From: Sipunculus nudus
Lineage: Eukaryota > Annelida > Sipuncula > Golfingiida > Sipunculidae
Reading direction: 5' to 3'
NCBI GenBank assembly: GCA_026874595.1
Contig: JAPPUL010000074.1
Span: 1-64,000, forward strand
DNA length: 64,000 nt
Position 1 is the first letter of the stretch, and the number at the start of each line of letters is the position of its first letter. A program made the translations under genes and the position numbers. The notes beneath the pieces are model-generated. The model did not search any database. It had not been told where the DNA came from and saw nothing but the letters and a program-made list of their open reading frames with translations. This document shows positions 8,201 to 18,183 of the stretch, piece by piece.

Positions 8201-10942
8201 ATGGCAAAGAACGTGTATTTTTTTGGAGACGGAAAAGCAGAAGGGAAAGCAGACATGAGGAACTTATTGGGTGGCAAGGGAGCAAATCTAGCAGAGATGA
8301 CAAATTTAGGGATGCCGGTTCCTCCGGGGCTAACGATAACAACAGAGGTATGTAGTTATTATTATGCACATGATAAAAGCTATCCAAAAGGCTTTAAAGA
8401 GGAGGTAATATCAGGTCTTGAGCGGATAGAGGCGATAATGGGCAAGAAGTTTGGGGATAGTGAGGATCCGTTATTATTATCGGTACGCTCAGGTGCGCGA
8501 GTATCAATGCCTGGGATGATGGATACAGTACTTAATTTAGGCTTAAACGACCAGACGGTATTGGGGCTAATAAAGAAGACGTCAAACAAGCGATTTGGCT
8601 ATGATAGTTACAGGCGGTTTATCCAGATGTATTCTAATGTGGTAATGGGGATGGAAGGGCATCATCTTGAAGGGATATTAGAGGAGCTGAAAAAGGATAA
8701 GGGAGTAAAAGAAGATACAGACTTAGAAGCGGAGGATTTTGAAGGGTTAATTGGAGTATACAAGGCAAAAGTAAAAGAGATAACGGGCAAAGAGTTTCCG
8801 GAAGACCCAAGGGAACAGATGTGGGGCGGAATAGACGCAGTATTTGATTCTTGGAACGTGGAGCGGGCAATAATATATAGGAAGCTGAATAAGATATCGG
8901 ATAAATGGGGCACGGCGGTAAATCTGATGGCAATGGTATTTGGGAATATGGGAAAGACGAGCGGGACAGGAGTAGCGTTCACGCGAGATCCGTCAACAGG
9001 GGAGAAAGTATTTTACGGAGAATTTCTAAAGAACGCGCAAGGAGAGGATGTGGTAGCTGGGATACGGACTCCGAAGCAAATAAGTGAGCTTGAGACTGAG
9101 TTTCCAGATTGTTATAAACAGCTTGCAGAAATATATAAGAAGCTAGAAAGTCATTATAAAGACATGCAAGACATAGAGTTCACGATAGAAGAGGGGCGGT
9201 TGTGGATGTTGCAATGTCGTAATGGCAAACGGACGGGTTTTGCAGCATTTAGGATAGCAATAGATATGGTAGTAGAAGGTTTAATAAGCAAAGAGGAGGC
9301 ACTACAACGAGTAGCTCCTGAACAATTGGATCAGCTGTTGCGGCCGATATTTGAAAAAGCGAGTAAAGAAAAGGCTCTTAAGGAGGGGAGGTTTTTGGCA
9401 AAGGGGTTAAATGCAGGTCCTGGTGCGGCGGCAGGGGAGATAGTGTTTAGTGCACAAGAGGCGATAAAAAGACAAAAGGCAGGCAAAAAGGTTATCCTAG
9501 TTCGGGTTGAGACATCGCCTGAGGACATAGGGGGTATGGATGCTTCAGAGGGCATCTTAACGGAGCGAGGGGGGATGACGTCGCACGCAGCGTTAGTAGC
9601 GCGTCAGATGGGGAAGGTATGTGTTGCGGGGTGTGGGGAGCTTGTAATAGATTATAGTAAAAAGCTTATGAAGGTAAAAGGGAAGACATTAAAAGAGGGA
9701 GATAATATATCGATAGACGGGACAACAGGGGAGGTGATAGAAGGGGAAGTTAATACAATACCCTCAGAGATATTGCAAGTTTTGATATATAAGAGCTTAT
9801 CGAGTTCACAGATATACGATAGATATGTAAAACTGATGAGCTGGGCAGACGATACACGAAAGTTAAAGATACGAACGAATGCGGATCAAGGTGATCAATG
9901 TGAGATAGCGATGGCATTTGGGGCGGAGGGGATAGGGCTTTGTAGGACAGAGCATATGTTTTTTGACGAAGGGAGAATAGATGTGGTACGAGAGATGATA
10001 TTGTCAAAGGACGAGGATGGTAGGAAGAAGGCGCTTGGGAAGTTGTTGCCTATACAGAAGGGAGATTTCAAAGAGATATTTAATATAATGGCAGGGCATC
10101 CCTGTACGATAAGGTTATTAGATCCGCCGTTACACGAGTTTTTGCCGCATACGGATAAGGAGATAAGCACATTATCGGAGAAGACGGGAATAAGTAAGAG
10201 TAAGCTAAAGGAAGCAAAAGATGACTTACACGAGTTTAATCCGATGTTAGGACATAGGGGTTGTCGATTGGGGGTGGTATATCCTGAGATAACGGCGATG
10301 CAGGCAGAGGCGATAATGGAGGCAGCGTGTGAACTTAAGAAAGAAGGGACAAAGGTATATCCTGAGATAATGGTGCCGCTTGTGGGTACGGTAAAGGAGC
10401 TTAGGTTGCAAAGAGAGATAGTGGATAGGGTATGTAAAGAAGTACAGGGGCGTTATGGTTTTAAGATAGAATATAGCGTTGGGACAATGATAGAGCTACC
10501 CAGGGCGTGTATGACGGCGGATGAGATAGCCCAGGATGCAGATTTCTTTTCATTTGGGACAAATGATTTGACACAGACGACTTATGGTTTAAGCCGAGAT
10601 GACAGTGGAAAGTTCTTGCCGTATTATTTAGAGAATGATATATACCCAGAAAATCCTTTTGTGACGTTAGATAGAAAGGGAGTAGGAGAGCTTGTAAAGC
10701 TGGGGCTTGCGGGAGGACGAAGTGTCAAACGTAATTTGAAGGTGGGAATATGCGGAGAACATGGGGGTGATCCGAGTTCAATAGAGTTTTGTAATGAGAT
10801 AGGGATGGATTATGTAAGTTGCTCACCGTATCGAGTACCGATAGCGCGTCTTGCCGCGGCCCAAGCGTCGATAAAAAAGAAACAAAATAGTATACTAGGG
10901 AGGGTAGTGCAGGCTGGGGCTACCTTATTCAAGAAGAAATGA
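8201..10942 (+). CDS. ppdK: Pyruvate, phosphate dikinase
   Basis: 913 residues. PPDK interconverts pyruvate, ATP and Pi with PEP, AMP and PPi. The start [19 protein letters not shown] is preceded by AAGGAG at 8188-8193. The ATP-grasp domain shows [22 protein letters not shown] and [21 protein letters not shown] (both typical). The swivelling phosphohistidine domain has [16 protein letters not shown] with the phospho-His near residue 461. The C-terminal PEP/pyruvate TIM barrel ends with the catalytic-Cys motif [11 protein letters not shown] near residue 850. It is divergent from cbiA and is followed 1 bp later by the amidotransferase gene. With gap, pgk, tpiA and pgi in the same window it suggests reversible glycolysis and gluconeogenesis with a PPi-linked PEP step. 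Confidence 0.97.
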   Translation: MAKNVYFFGDGKAEGKADMRNLLGGKGANLAEMTNLGMPVPPGLTITTEVCSYYYAHDKSYPKGFKEEVISGLERIEAIMGKKFGDSEDPLLLSVRSGARVSMPGMMDTVLNLGLNDQTVLGLIKKTSNKRFGYDSYRRFIQMYSNVVMGMEGHHLEGILEELKKDKGVKEDTDLEAEDFEGLIGVYKAKVKEITGKEFPEDPREQMWGGIDAVFDSWNVERAIIYRKLNKISDKWGTAVNLMAMVFGNMGKTSGTGVAFTRDPSTGEKVFYGEFLKNAQGEDVVAGIRTPKQISELETEFPDCYKQLAEIYKKLESHYKDMQDIEFTIEEGRLWMLQCRNGKRTGFAAFRIAIDMVVEGLISKEEALQRVAPEQLDQLLRPIFEKASKEKALKEGRFLAKGLNAGPGAAAGEIVFSAQEAIKRQKAGKKVILVRVETSPEDIGGMDASEGILTERGGMTSHAALVARQMGKVCVAGCGELVIDYSKKLMKVKGKTLKEGDNISIDGTTGEVIEGEVNTIPSEILQVLIYKSLSSSQIYDRYVKLMSWADDTRKLKIRTNADQGDQCEIAMAFGAEGIGLCRTEHMFFDEGRIDVVREMILSKDEDGRKKALGKLLPIQKGDFKEIFNIMAGHPCTIRLLDPPLHEFLPHTDKEISTLSEKTGISKSKLKEAKDDLHEFNPMLGHRGCRLGVVYPEITAMQAEAIMEAACELKKEGTKVYPEIMVPLVGTVKELRLQREIVDRVCKEVQGRYGFKIEYSVGTMIELPRACMTADEIAQDADFFSFGTNDLTQTTYGLSRDDSGKFLPYYLENDIYPENPFVTLDRKGVGELVKLGLAGGRSVKRNLKVGICGEHGGDPSSIEFCNEIGMDYVSCSPYRVPIARLAAAQASIKKKQNSILGRVVQAGATLFKKK

Positions 10943-10943
10943 C

Positions 10944-11516
10944 ATGATATTATTCATAGATAACTATGATTCATTTACATATAATCTTGTGCAATATGTG
11001 GGTGAACTAAGTGTTAATTTGCAAGTATACAGAAATGATAAAATAAATATAACAAAGATAAAAAAGATAAAGCCCAAAGGGATAATAATATCGCCTGGGC
11101 CAGGGGTGCCGGAGCGTGCAGGGATATCGGTTGAGGTAATAGAGAGGTTTTATAAAGAGCTTCCGATATTGGGAGTATGTCTTGGTCATCAGGCGATAGG
11201 GTATGCATTTGGAGGTAAGATAGTCCAAGCACCGAGTATAGAACATGGTAAAACTAGTTTAATAGAGCATGATGGTAAAAAGGTATACAAAGGTCTTCCG
11301 CTGCCGTTTACAGCAACACGTTATCATTCTTTGGTGATAGATAAAAGCAGTCTACCAGATTGTTTTGAAGTTAGTGCAAGGCTTTATGATGGTACAATAA
11401 TGGGGATAAGACATAAGGAATATAGTAATCTTGAGGGAGTACAGTTTCATCCGGAATCAATACTAACAAAAGAGGGGAAGGTATTAATTAAGAATTTCAT
11501 AAACCAGACAAAATAG
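10944..11516 (+). CDS. trpG: Anthranilate / aminodeoxychorismate synthase glutamine amidotransferase subunit
   Basis: 190 residues, normal for TrpG/Pab[20 protein letters not shown] is the characteristic N-terminus; [13 protein letters not shown] contains the oxyanion motif; [15 protein letters not shown] carries the nucleophile Cys; [10 protein letters not shown] carries the catalytic His and Glu. It supplies ammonia from glutamine to a chorismate-using partner (TrpE or PabB), which is not in the window, so the choice between tryptophan and folate synthesis is open. The ATG lies one base after the ppdK stop codon, implying coupled translation with an enzyme of a different pathway. Confidence 0.9.
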   Translation: MILFIDNYDSFTYNLVQYVGELSVNLQVYRNDKINITKIKKIKPKGIIISPGPGVPERAGISVEVIERFYKELPILGVCLGHQAIGYAFGGKIVQAPSIEHGKTSLIEHDGKKVYKGLPLPFTATRYHSLVIDKSSLPDCFEVSARLYDGTIMGIRHKEYSNLEGVQFHPESILTKEGKVLIKNFINQTK

Positions 11517-11530
11517 TATGGGTTTAGGCG

Positions 11531-12415
11531 ATGAATAATTTTTCGATACGAGTTAATGGAGATTTAATAAGTAGTGCAAAGATAGATGAGGGGGTGAGAA
11601 ATTATATATCGGAGTTAGATGCTGAGGGTTTAGAGAGGCTTGGTTCAGAGTTGGATGTGTATGAGGAGGGGGTTTACGGGATGCTTAAGGCAGAGGTTTC
11701 GAATCGGTTAGTAGATAAGCTTTTGTTATTTCAACATGCGTTAGATGAGGGGATAGTCTTAGAAGGGGTGTCTTTGAAGGAGGAGTGTAAACGCAGGGGG
11801 CTTGAGGGAAGTTATTCTAGTTATAGTGGATCTGAACTTGAAGAGCTTGTGCGAATGGAGCTAATAATAGATATATTGGAAAGGAGGCTTATAGAGGATT
11901 TAAAGGAGATGGGAGATGATGTGCTGCATAAATATTACGAAGAGAACAAGAGGTACTTTTCGTATGGGCGTGGAGTATCTATAAGACATATCTTAATAAA
12001 GAGCACAGGTAACAGTGTGTTGGATAAGGAATCTAGAGATATGGCCCAGGGCTTATTAGATCTTTTAACTAGCGGGACAGAAGGTTTTACAACGATAGCT
12101 AAAAAGTATTCTGATTGTGAGAGTGGACAGAGGGGAGGGGAACTTGGATATATATACAAGGGGGCATTAGGAGATGAAGAATTTGAAGAGATTATATTTA
12201 GTCTTGAGATAAGAAAGCCTTCTGGGATATTCGAGAGTAAGTATGGCTATCATATAGTTGAGGTACTTAATGCGGTAGATAACTTTACACCTTCCTTTTT
12301 AACGGTTAAGGATATTATACGCGATATATTGCATGAGAAGGTAAAAGAGGAGCGGCGAGAGGCTTTAATTGAGCTTTTATGGGAGAGTGCAAACATAGAA
12401 TATATTGGAGTATAA
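11531..12415 (+). CDS. Parvulin-type peptidyl-prolyl cis-trans isomerase
   Basis: 294 residues. The C-terminal region from about residue 150 is a rotamase (parvulin) domain: VSIRHILIKS, FTTIAKKYSDCESGQRGGELGYI, and SGIFESKYGYHIVEV match the HILv, GGdLG and TxfGyHii motifs (third motif quoted in part). The N-terminal 140 residues are a helical, Glu/Leu-rich chaperone-like region reminiscent of SurA/PrsA/NifM-type proteins. No signal peptide is visible, so a cytoplasmic location is likely, unlike SurA. It starts 14 bp after trpG on the same strand and ends the operon. Its client is unknown. Confidence 0.82.
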   Translation: MNNFSIRVNGDLISSAKIDEGVRNYISELDAEGLERLGSELDVYEEGVYGMLKAEVSNRLVDKLLLFQHALDEGIVLEGVSLKEECKRRGLEGSYSSYSGSELEELVRMELIIDILERRLIEDLKEMGDDVLHKYYEENKRYFSYGRGVSIRHILIKSTGNSVLDKESRDMAQGLLDLLTSGTEGFTTIAKKYSDCESGQRGGELGYIYKGALGDEEFEEIIFSLEIRKPSGIFESKYGYHIVEVLNAVDNFTPSFLTVKDIIRDILHEKVKEERREALIELLWESANIEYIGV

Positions 12416-12442
12416 ATAGCGTGTAGAAGACATAGACTGCTT

Positions 12443-15400
12443 TTAAATTGTGTAAGACTTATCTAAAGTAGTTAATAAAGCTATAATATTTTTGTAACCG
12501 GATGGATCAATATACTCACTACAAGAAAGCTTTAAGTCTATCTTTTTACCGGTTTTAGTTTTAATGCTAATAATGTTAATGGAGCTTATATTAAGCGAGT
12601 TAAGTAAAACATTGTTGGTTGTATTAAATAATTTAGAAAACTTTCTTCCGATAAGCTCAGCATGGTTAAAGCCAAGTATTTTAGTAATAGCCTGATTTGT
12701 AAATAATATTTCTTCATTCATATTCGTAGTAAGTACCATATATGGCAATTTGTTAACAATATTTCTATATTTCTCACGACTGTTATTAGTAAGCCTTTCA
12801 ATTATCTTTGTATGAGTAACATCTTCATAGGCCAACATTGCCCCAAACGGACTTTTATATGTAGTATCGTATAATACAGTTGCACATATATTTATATATG
12901 ATTTGCCTTGAAGGAAAGGTAAATCATCAAGTAAAGCCTCATCTATTACAAAGTCTTTATGTTCTGTTAAAAGTTCCTTTATAGCATGATTTATTTTTTT
13001 AGAGTTTGTAAGCGAAAATATACTCTTCCCGATAACAGTTTTGCAATTTAACCTCTTGTCCTCGGTACTAAGGCAAGTTGTATTACTTTCTATTATTGTT
13101 CCGCCGAGGTCTGTTATAAATATCTTGGAGGGGATATTAGCTAGTATCTGTTTGTACTTTTCTGCTACTAGATTAGTTTCTTGTAAACTAGCTTCTTTTG
13201 GCTTTATAGATGATTTTAAAGAACGCTCTTTATTGTTTGTAGCGTTATTCGTAGCGTTTTGTCCGTTTGGTAATATCTTTTTTATTAGTATTAATATTTG
13301 TCCAATGGCACCTGTAGTCTTTAGTACAGGATTAAAGAACATCTCAAAATCTATTTTCTTATGTATGTTGTTATATATGCTTTGCTTTATTTTAAGACTC
13401 TTTTTAGCCTTTTTCACTTTCTCTATTATAAGTCTTTTCCCTTCTATTAGGTTTGGATACGCATTTATAAACTTTACTCCTGCTTTATTTAAACTTTCAA
13501 CCTCTACAGTCTTTTCTGGGTTTACTGCAAATAATGGATTTGAGTGAGATTGTTGTAGGCTAAGTGAGAACTCGGTCTTATCAAATAACACATCTTTCAC
13601 ATTTTTATAGTGCTCTTTATAATAATCTGTTTCAACTACTTTTGTGTCTAGATATATAAGTAACTCTTGTATCTGATGCTTTTCGTTATATAATGGAGTG
13701 AATCTTGCATAAAGGTTCTCCTCTTCCCCTTGCTTATTCTTTAGCTTTATCTTTGTGAGCTTAGAAAAACTCTTTTGCCTATATATATTATCCACCACAT
13801 TCATAAATAAGGGATTTAATTCTTTTATGTTTTTAAGCTCACTTTTAGTGTAGCCAAGAAAATCAAGACTACATTTGTTTATAAAGATTATTTTTCCATC
13901 CTTTGAATTTGAAGACGAAGAGTTTGATGACTTTTTAATGTCTTTTGTAACCCCTCCATAACGGATAACCACAAACATTCCAAGCGTATTTAAATAGTTT
14001 AGCAGTTTCGTATTTTTCCTTATCAGTTTGTCATTCTCTGCAAATTGCACCTCACTTATTTTAAAGGGATTTTCTATACTGCTTTCTTCTTCAAGCTTTG
14101 AGAGCATCGCTTTTCTAAGTCTCTCTTTTTTTGTCTGTTCTTTAAACTCTTCTTTTAAACCCTTGCCATGTCCGCCTCTTAGCCTTTTTACTATGGCTGT
14201 GAAGAACTTTTTCTCTCCAATTTTATAACAACAAAAGGAAAGGGAAAGCTTTATTATTTTTCCATCCTTACCCCTTCCGTTCGTTTTTATGTTTTGACCT
14301 ATTATGTAACTCTCGTTTGAACTTAGTATATTGCTTAGCCTGTGTTTGTATGGATGTGATTCCTCATCTACTAAGAGCTTTTTAATTGATTTGTTTAGTA
14401 TTTCATTTTTCTCATATCCAAAAATACTTTGAGCTTTGTAGTTCCAAAATAATATCTTTCCTGCTCCGTCTGTTGATATTATTCCATCTTCAGAAAGACG
14501 TGATAGTAAACTTAGACTTAATTCCGTTCGTTTTAGACTCTCTTCAAGCTTTTTTGTTTGCGTTATGTCAAGAAAATAGATTACTATGCTTTTTAAAAGA
14601 CCATCTTCCTTTACTCCGGATATTGATAAATGAACATTTAATATACGCCCTGACTTGCTTTTTAAAAGAGTTTCTAATTTATAACTATCTCGTGCCAAAA
14701 GAGGACTTAGAATTTTATTGTGTACGCCCTCTTCACTCTCTTCATAAAACAATAGCGACACATCCTTATTAAGCACTTCCTCTTCTTTATAACCAAATAA
14801 TCGCTTTGCTCCCACGCTCCAGCTTGATATCCGTCCCTCCAAATCTATGAATATTAGGGCTTCGTGTATTTGGTTTATTATCTTCTCTTCAAATTGTAAC
14901 TCGTTATGCGCTTTTGTAAGATGAATCGTAAGCTGGCTTATTGTCTCTTCTAAATGCTTTTGATAGACTTGTAAATCCTTGTTTTCAACCATTTGATAGG
15001 CAAGATCTCTTGTTAAGTTCTCATCCTTGTGCAATAACTCATCTTTTAACAATTTAACTTTAAGCGACAACTTCGTTTTGAAAAGTACATCTGCTTTTTT
15101 TATGCCATGTAATACGAAATCGTCTTTATCATAAACGCCATAAACACCAGCTTTATAAACACCATCTTTCACTTTCCCTTTAATATCTAATTCCTTACTC
15201 TGTTTTGAGATGTTTTTAGATTTTGTAAGTTTTAGATATAAAAATACCAGTTCTGACTCTTCTATACTGACTTTTTTAAGCATGTTTACAAAATGTTCAC
15301 GTAGCTCATCCTCTATTATAAATAGATTGGGAGGCCGTTTGAAAACGTTTATAAGCTTTTTATTGTCAAGCTCTTTTGATTTGTAATAAGATATATTATA

Positions 15401-15496
15401 GCGGGCTTCGTTTAGTATTTTCTCAAGCCTTTTTATATGGGCATCTTTATTCTCTGTTATTATAACTATATGTTCATTAACTATATGTTCATTCAT
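12443..15496 (-). CDS. Large multi-PAS sensory protein without recognisable output domain
   Basis: 1017 residues. Residues 1 to about 140 resemble a receiver-like alpha/beta domain (HIVIITENKDAHIKRLEKIL, PPNLFIIEDEL) but lack clear phospho-acceptor context. Residues 145-210 are likely coiled coil. PAS-like modules then follow: about 208-330 (IFIDLEGRISSWSVGAKRLFGY), 335-450 (GIISTDGAGKILFWNYKAQSIFGY), 500-630 (GKIIFINKCSLDFLGY), a degenerate one at 655-750, 785-905 and 915-1010 (EILFTNQAITKILGF). The protein stops right after the last PAS, with no histidine kinase, GGDEF, EAL, HD-GYP, MCP or DNA-binding domain visible. No transmembrane segment is evident. The nearest possible partner is the diguanylate cyclase at 16690-17976. 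Confidence 0.8.
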   Translation of the reverse strand: MNEHIVNEHIVIITENKDAHIKRLEKILNEARYNISYYKSKELDNKKLINVFKRPPNLFIIEDELREHFVNMLKKVSIEESELVFLYLKLTKSKNISKQSKELDIKGKVKDGVYKAGVYGVYDKDDFVLHGIKKADVLFKTKLSLKVKLLKDELLHKDENLTRDLAYQMVENKDLQVYQKHLEETISQLTIHLTKAHNELQFEEKIINQIHEALIFIDLEGRISSWSVGAKRLFGYKEEEVLNKDVSLLFYEESEEGVHNKILSPLLARDSYKLETLLKSKSGRILNVHLSISGVKEDGLLKSIVIYFLDITQTKKLEESLKRTELSLSLLSRLSEDGIISTDGAGKILFWNYKAQSIFGYEKNEILNKSIKKLLVDEESHPYKHRLSNILSSNESYIIGQNIKTNGRGKDGKIIKLSLSFCCYKIGEKKFFTAIVKRLRGGHGKGLKEEFKEQTKKERLRKAMLSKLEEESSIENPFKISEVQFAENDKLIRKNTKLLNYLNTLGMFVVIRYGGVTKDIKKSSNSSSSNSKDGKIIFINKCSLDFLGYTKSELKNIKELNPLFMNVVDNIYRQKSFSKLTKIKLKNKQGEEENLYARFTPLYNEKHQIQELLIYLDTKVVETDYYKEHYKNVKDVLFDKTEFSLSLQQSHSNPLFAVNPEKTVEVESLNKAGVKFINAYPNLIEGKRLIIEKVKKAKKSLKIKQSIYNNIHKKIDFEMFFNPVLKTTGAIGQILILIKKILPNGQNATNNATNNKERSLKSSIKPKEASLQETNLVAEKYKQILANIPSKIFITDLGGTIIESNTTCLSTEDKRLNCKTVIGKSIFSLTNSKKINHAIKELLTEHKDFVIDEALLDDLPFLQGKSYINICATVLYDTTYKSPFGAMLAYEDVTHTKIIERLTNNSREKYRNIVNKLPYMVLTTNMNEEILFTNQAITKILGFNHAELIGRKFSKLFNTTNNVLLNSLNISSINIISIKTKTGKKIDLKLSCSEYIDPSGYKNIIALLTTLDKSYTI
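15464..15493. repeat. 15-bp perfect tandem duplication covering the start codon
   Basis: AACTATATGTTCATT occurs at 15464-15478 and 15479-15493. It makes the PAS protein begin MNEHIVNEHIVIIT, with the real N-terminus plausibly at the second unit. The unit is in frame, so either ATG-like start gives the same downstream protein. Confidence 0.95.
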
Positions 15497-15683
15497 TTTG
15501 TTACGATTACTTTCATATTTTGACTTTAGTTCATATTTGGACTTTGTCCATTTTGACTTTATATGGTGTTATCTTATTCTCACAAACACACTTTAAAACA
15601 CCTTTAACAGATTAATATGGACCTTTTTTAATTAGATGTATTTAATGCTTTATTTGTTTTTTGTTTTAGGCTAAATTTTATTT

Positions 15684-16637
15684 ATGATATTTAAATTTTA
15701 TGATAAAAAGTTAAGTGATATACCTACACTTAGTGTCGATGGCATTGCTCCTTTAGGTACAAATCTAAGCCATTGGCCGGGAAATAGAACTCCCGAAAAC
15801 CTTAAGGCTGATACCTCAACACAAATTTGTTTTAACTACATAAAGCAGCTTGCAAGCAAAGCTCATAAAGAAGCTCATAAAGAAAGGCATAAAGAAGATA
15901 TTCTTACAATTAATCATTATGATACTGATGGCTTTTTGTCTTTATGCGTCATTTTGTATCCTGAACTTGCTTTAAAACATAAAACCTTGCTTATAGATAG
16001 TGCCATAACAGGTGATTTTAGACGTTTTCGAGGCTTGCATCCGCTTAAAATAGATCTTAGTGTCTGTGCTTTTAAAAGTGACACACAAATTGCAAAAACC
16101 CTTACTAATCTTACAAATGAAGTGCAAAAACGACAGATTATGTATGACGAACTTTTAAAACTATTCCCTACCTTTCTTTCTTATGAGCAACTTGATAAGC
16201 AATTTAGATATCTTTGGCATAAGGAGGAGAAGCAAATTGTTGAGGAGCTTATTAATAAAAACGCAGATATTACATTTTATAAAGATATAGATTTAGCGGT
16301 TATAGAATCTAGCACCAAGCTGCATGAGATTACAATTAACACCTTTTCCTATCCGGCTTTACGTATACTAACCATTATTTCCAATAAAAAAGAAAATGTT
16401 AATAAATATAATTTCATGTATACTGTGGATAGTTGGTTTGAAATTGTTTCTCGTAGAGTATCAAAACGTCTTGCTCTTGAACCTATGGCAAGTGCATTTA
16501 ATGATTTGGAACAAAATGATTCTTGGACTTGTACGTCTATTAAAGACCCAACGCCCTGTCTTAGACACGAGGGTAATTCTAATATATCTAAAAGCAAATT
16601 AGTTTATATGCTTACACAATTTCTTTCGAAGGAATAG
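15684..16637 (+). CDS. Uncharacterised conserved protein with NHYDTDG motif (DUF6687-like)
   Basis: 317 residues. I do not know a function. The N-terminus contains DIPTLSVDGIAPLGTNLSHWPGNRTPENLK, cited here as the segments SVDGIAPLGTNLSHWPGN and RTPENLKAD, and ILTINHYDTDGFLSLCVIL. My recollection is that this pattern belongs to an uncharacterised family (DUF6687). The HYDTDG stretch resembles the metal-binding D-x-D-G motif of DHH-type phosphoesterases, but a complete DHH motif set is not visible. Residues 60-71 are a threefold 12-bp repeat (AHKEAHKERHKE, 15861-15896). No signal peptide or membrane segment. It is divergent from the PAS gene and convergent with the GGDEF gene, so it is probably a single-gene transcript. 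Confidence 0.7.
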   Translation: MIFKFYDKKLSDIPTLSVDGIAPLGTNLSHWPGNRTPENLKADTSTQICFNYIKQLASKAHKEAHKERHKEDILTINHYDTDGFLSLCVILYPELALKHKTLLIDSAITGDFRRFRGLHPLKIDLSVCAFKSDTQIAKTLTNLTNEVQKRQIMYDELLKLFPTFLSYEQLDKQFRYLWHKEEKQIVEELINKNADITFYKDIDLAVIESSTKLHEITINTFSYPALRILTIISNKKENVNKYNFMYTVDSWFEIVSRRVSKRLALEPMASAFNDLEQNDSWTCTSIKDPTPCLRHEGNSNISKSKLVYMLTQFLSKE

Positions 16638-16689
16638 GGGGAGGAAGCGAAAGAGGAGTAGGAGTAATTACACTTTAACTTATATTTTT

Positions 16690-17976
16690 TTAAATTAAGT
16701 TTACAGTGTTTTTCCCAGAGCGTTTGGACTTGTACATAGCCTTATCAGCTCGGGATATTGCGTCATTATAATCTTCACCCGCTTGCAAAGCAGTAATTCC
16801 AAAACTACATGTTATGTTTAAGTTATGAGCTGTCAAAGGCGATTTTTCTATCCGTTGTCTAAGACGTTCTGCTTGTATATTTGCAGCCTCTTTTGAGCTA
16901 CTTGTCAATATTATAAATTCATCACCACCCCATCTGGATGCGATATCCTCACCTCTTATAGATTCTGTTATTATCTTGCCAAGTGCAGACAATAGCTCAT
17001 CTCCCGTAATGTGTCCGTATGTGTCATTTATTGTCTTAAAATTGTCTATATCAAAAAATATTACTGATATTGCATAGCCTTTCCCTTCTATACTACGGGC
17101 AGCAATAGTCTTAATGCATAACTTTATGAATTTGCTACGACCGTAAAGCTTAGTTAAACTATCAAGCTCAAGATCGTTTATTATCTCATCTTTTGCTTGT
17201 AATATCTCAGTTACTTCAGTTAGGGAAATTATGTGTTGTTTTGAAGATTTTATATATGTATGGCTAACTACGAAAAGCCGTTCAATATTGTCTTTATATG
17301 CCTTTAGGCTTAGGGTATGAACTTTTTCTTTCTGATTTAGTATAACCTCAAGCCATAATTTATCATCTATTAAGTTTTGCTTTTTGTTATTAAGCTTTGT
17401 AATAAAGTTGCAAAGACCTGTAGCTTTGGTATAAAAGTCATCTATAGTTCTTAAGTTAAGATAGAATAATGCTTTTTTGTTTAAATACTCTATTTTTAAA
17501 TTCTCGTTTAAAAGCATTAAGAAAGTGGGATTTATATCAAGGATATCTTCAATAACTTGTTTGTTATCAACATATTCTGGACTTATACCAAGCTTTATTA
17601 TACATATTGTCCATAATAGTGTAGTTACATTTTCCCTGCGTTTTACATAATGTATATTGACATTAGTCTCCTCATATCGAATACTTTCTTTATCCTCTAT
17701 ATAGATTATAGGTATTTTTAAATCTCTTTCTAAGAGAATATCAGCTGTGCTATATAATTCCTCGTAACTTCCATCTTCTATAACCACTATATCAAAAATA
17801 GTTTTATTTTGCAAAGAGCTTAGATAGCTTGAAAGCCCTAATATACTTGTTCTAGATATCTTTTTATCAAAAAAAGACTGTATTTTACTTTGTGTCTTTA
17901 GCCCTTTATCTCCTATCCATAATATAGATATGCTTGATAAGGAATCTATTTTATTTTCGTAGGAAATGCTTTTCAT
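16690..17976 (-). CDS. Diguanylate cyclase with N-terminal receiver-like and PAS-like regions
   Basis: 428 residues. The C-terminal GGDEF domain (about 265-428) has SLTKLYGRSKFIKLC, FFDIDNFKTINDTYGH and SRWGGDEFIIL with an intact active site near residue 348. The RGED tetrapeptide five residues before GGDEF is an RxxD inhibitory site, so product inhibition by c-di-GMP is expected. Residues 15-130 look receiver-like (SISILWIGDKG, FDIVVIEDG), and 140-255 PAS-like (INPTFLMLLNENLKIEYLNKKAL quoted partly as TFLMLLNENLKIEYLNKKAL). No transmembrane segment. It probably makes c-di-GMP in response to a cytoplasmic cue or the PAS protein nearby. Separated from the PAS gene by one divergent gene. Confidence 0.9.
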   Translation of the reverse strand: MKSISYENKIDSLSSISILWIGDKGLKTQSKIQSFFDKKISRTSILGLSSYLSSLQNKTIFDIVVIEDGSYEELYSTADILLERDLKIPIIYIEDKESIRYEETNVNIHYVKRRENVTTLLWTICIIKLGISPEYVDNKQVIEDILDINPTFLMLLNENLKIEYLNKKALFYLNLRTIDDFYTKATGLCNFITKLNNKKQNLIDDKLWLEVILNQKEKVHTLSLKAYKDNIERLFVVSHTYIKSSKQHIISLTEVTEILQAKDEIINDLELDSLTKLYGRSKFIKLCIKTIAARSIEGKGYAISVIFFDIDNFKTINDTYGHITGDELLSALGKIITESIRGEDIASRWGGDEFIILTSSSKEAANIQAERLRQRIEKSPLTAHNLNITCSFGITALQAGEDYNDAISRADKAMYKSKRSGKNTVNLI

Positions 17977-18183
17977 CTTGTAATGTGCCCCCTTGTAATA
18001 AACCCAAGTTGCTTAAATACCTTACTTTAATATTATCCTAAGTATATGCACCCTTTTTAAGAAATTCTATTTTCAGGAATTATATTATATTAACATGCTT
18101 TAAAGCGTCATCTTAGCAATAATCCATATTTTTTTGTAATTCTTTATATTTTTACTATTATCTATATTTTTATCTTATTGCGT

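Noticed and set aside
12416-12442. Terminator between the parvulin and PAS genes
   Set aside because: The 27-base convergent spacer has no convincing inverted repeat.
15497-15683. tRNA or small RNA gene in the PAS/DUF spacer
   Set aside because: No cloverleaf or GTTCRA-like T-loop sequence was recognised; repeated CATTTTGACTTTA-like words are short and diverged.
16671-16708. Rho-independent terminator between the DUF6687-like and GGDEF genes
   Set aside because: The arms CACTTTAACTTA and TAAGTTTACAGTG pair imperfectly and overlap the GGDEF stop codon; too weak to call.
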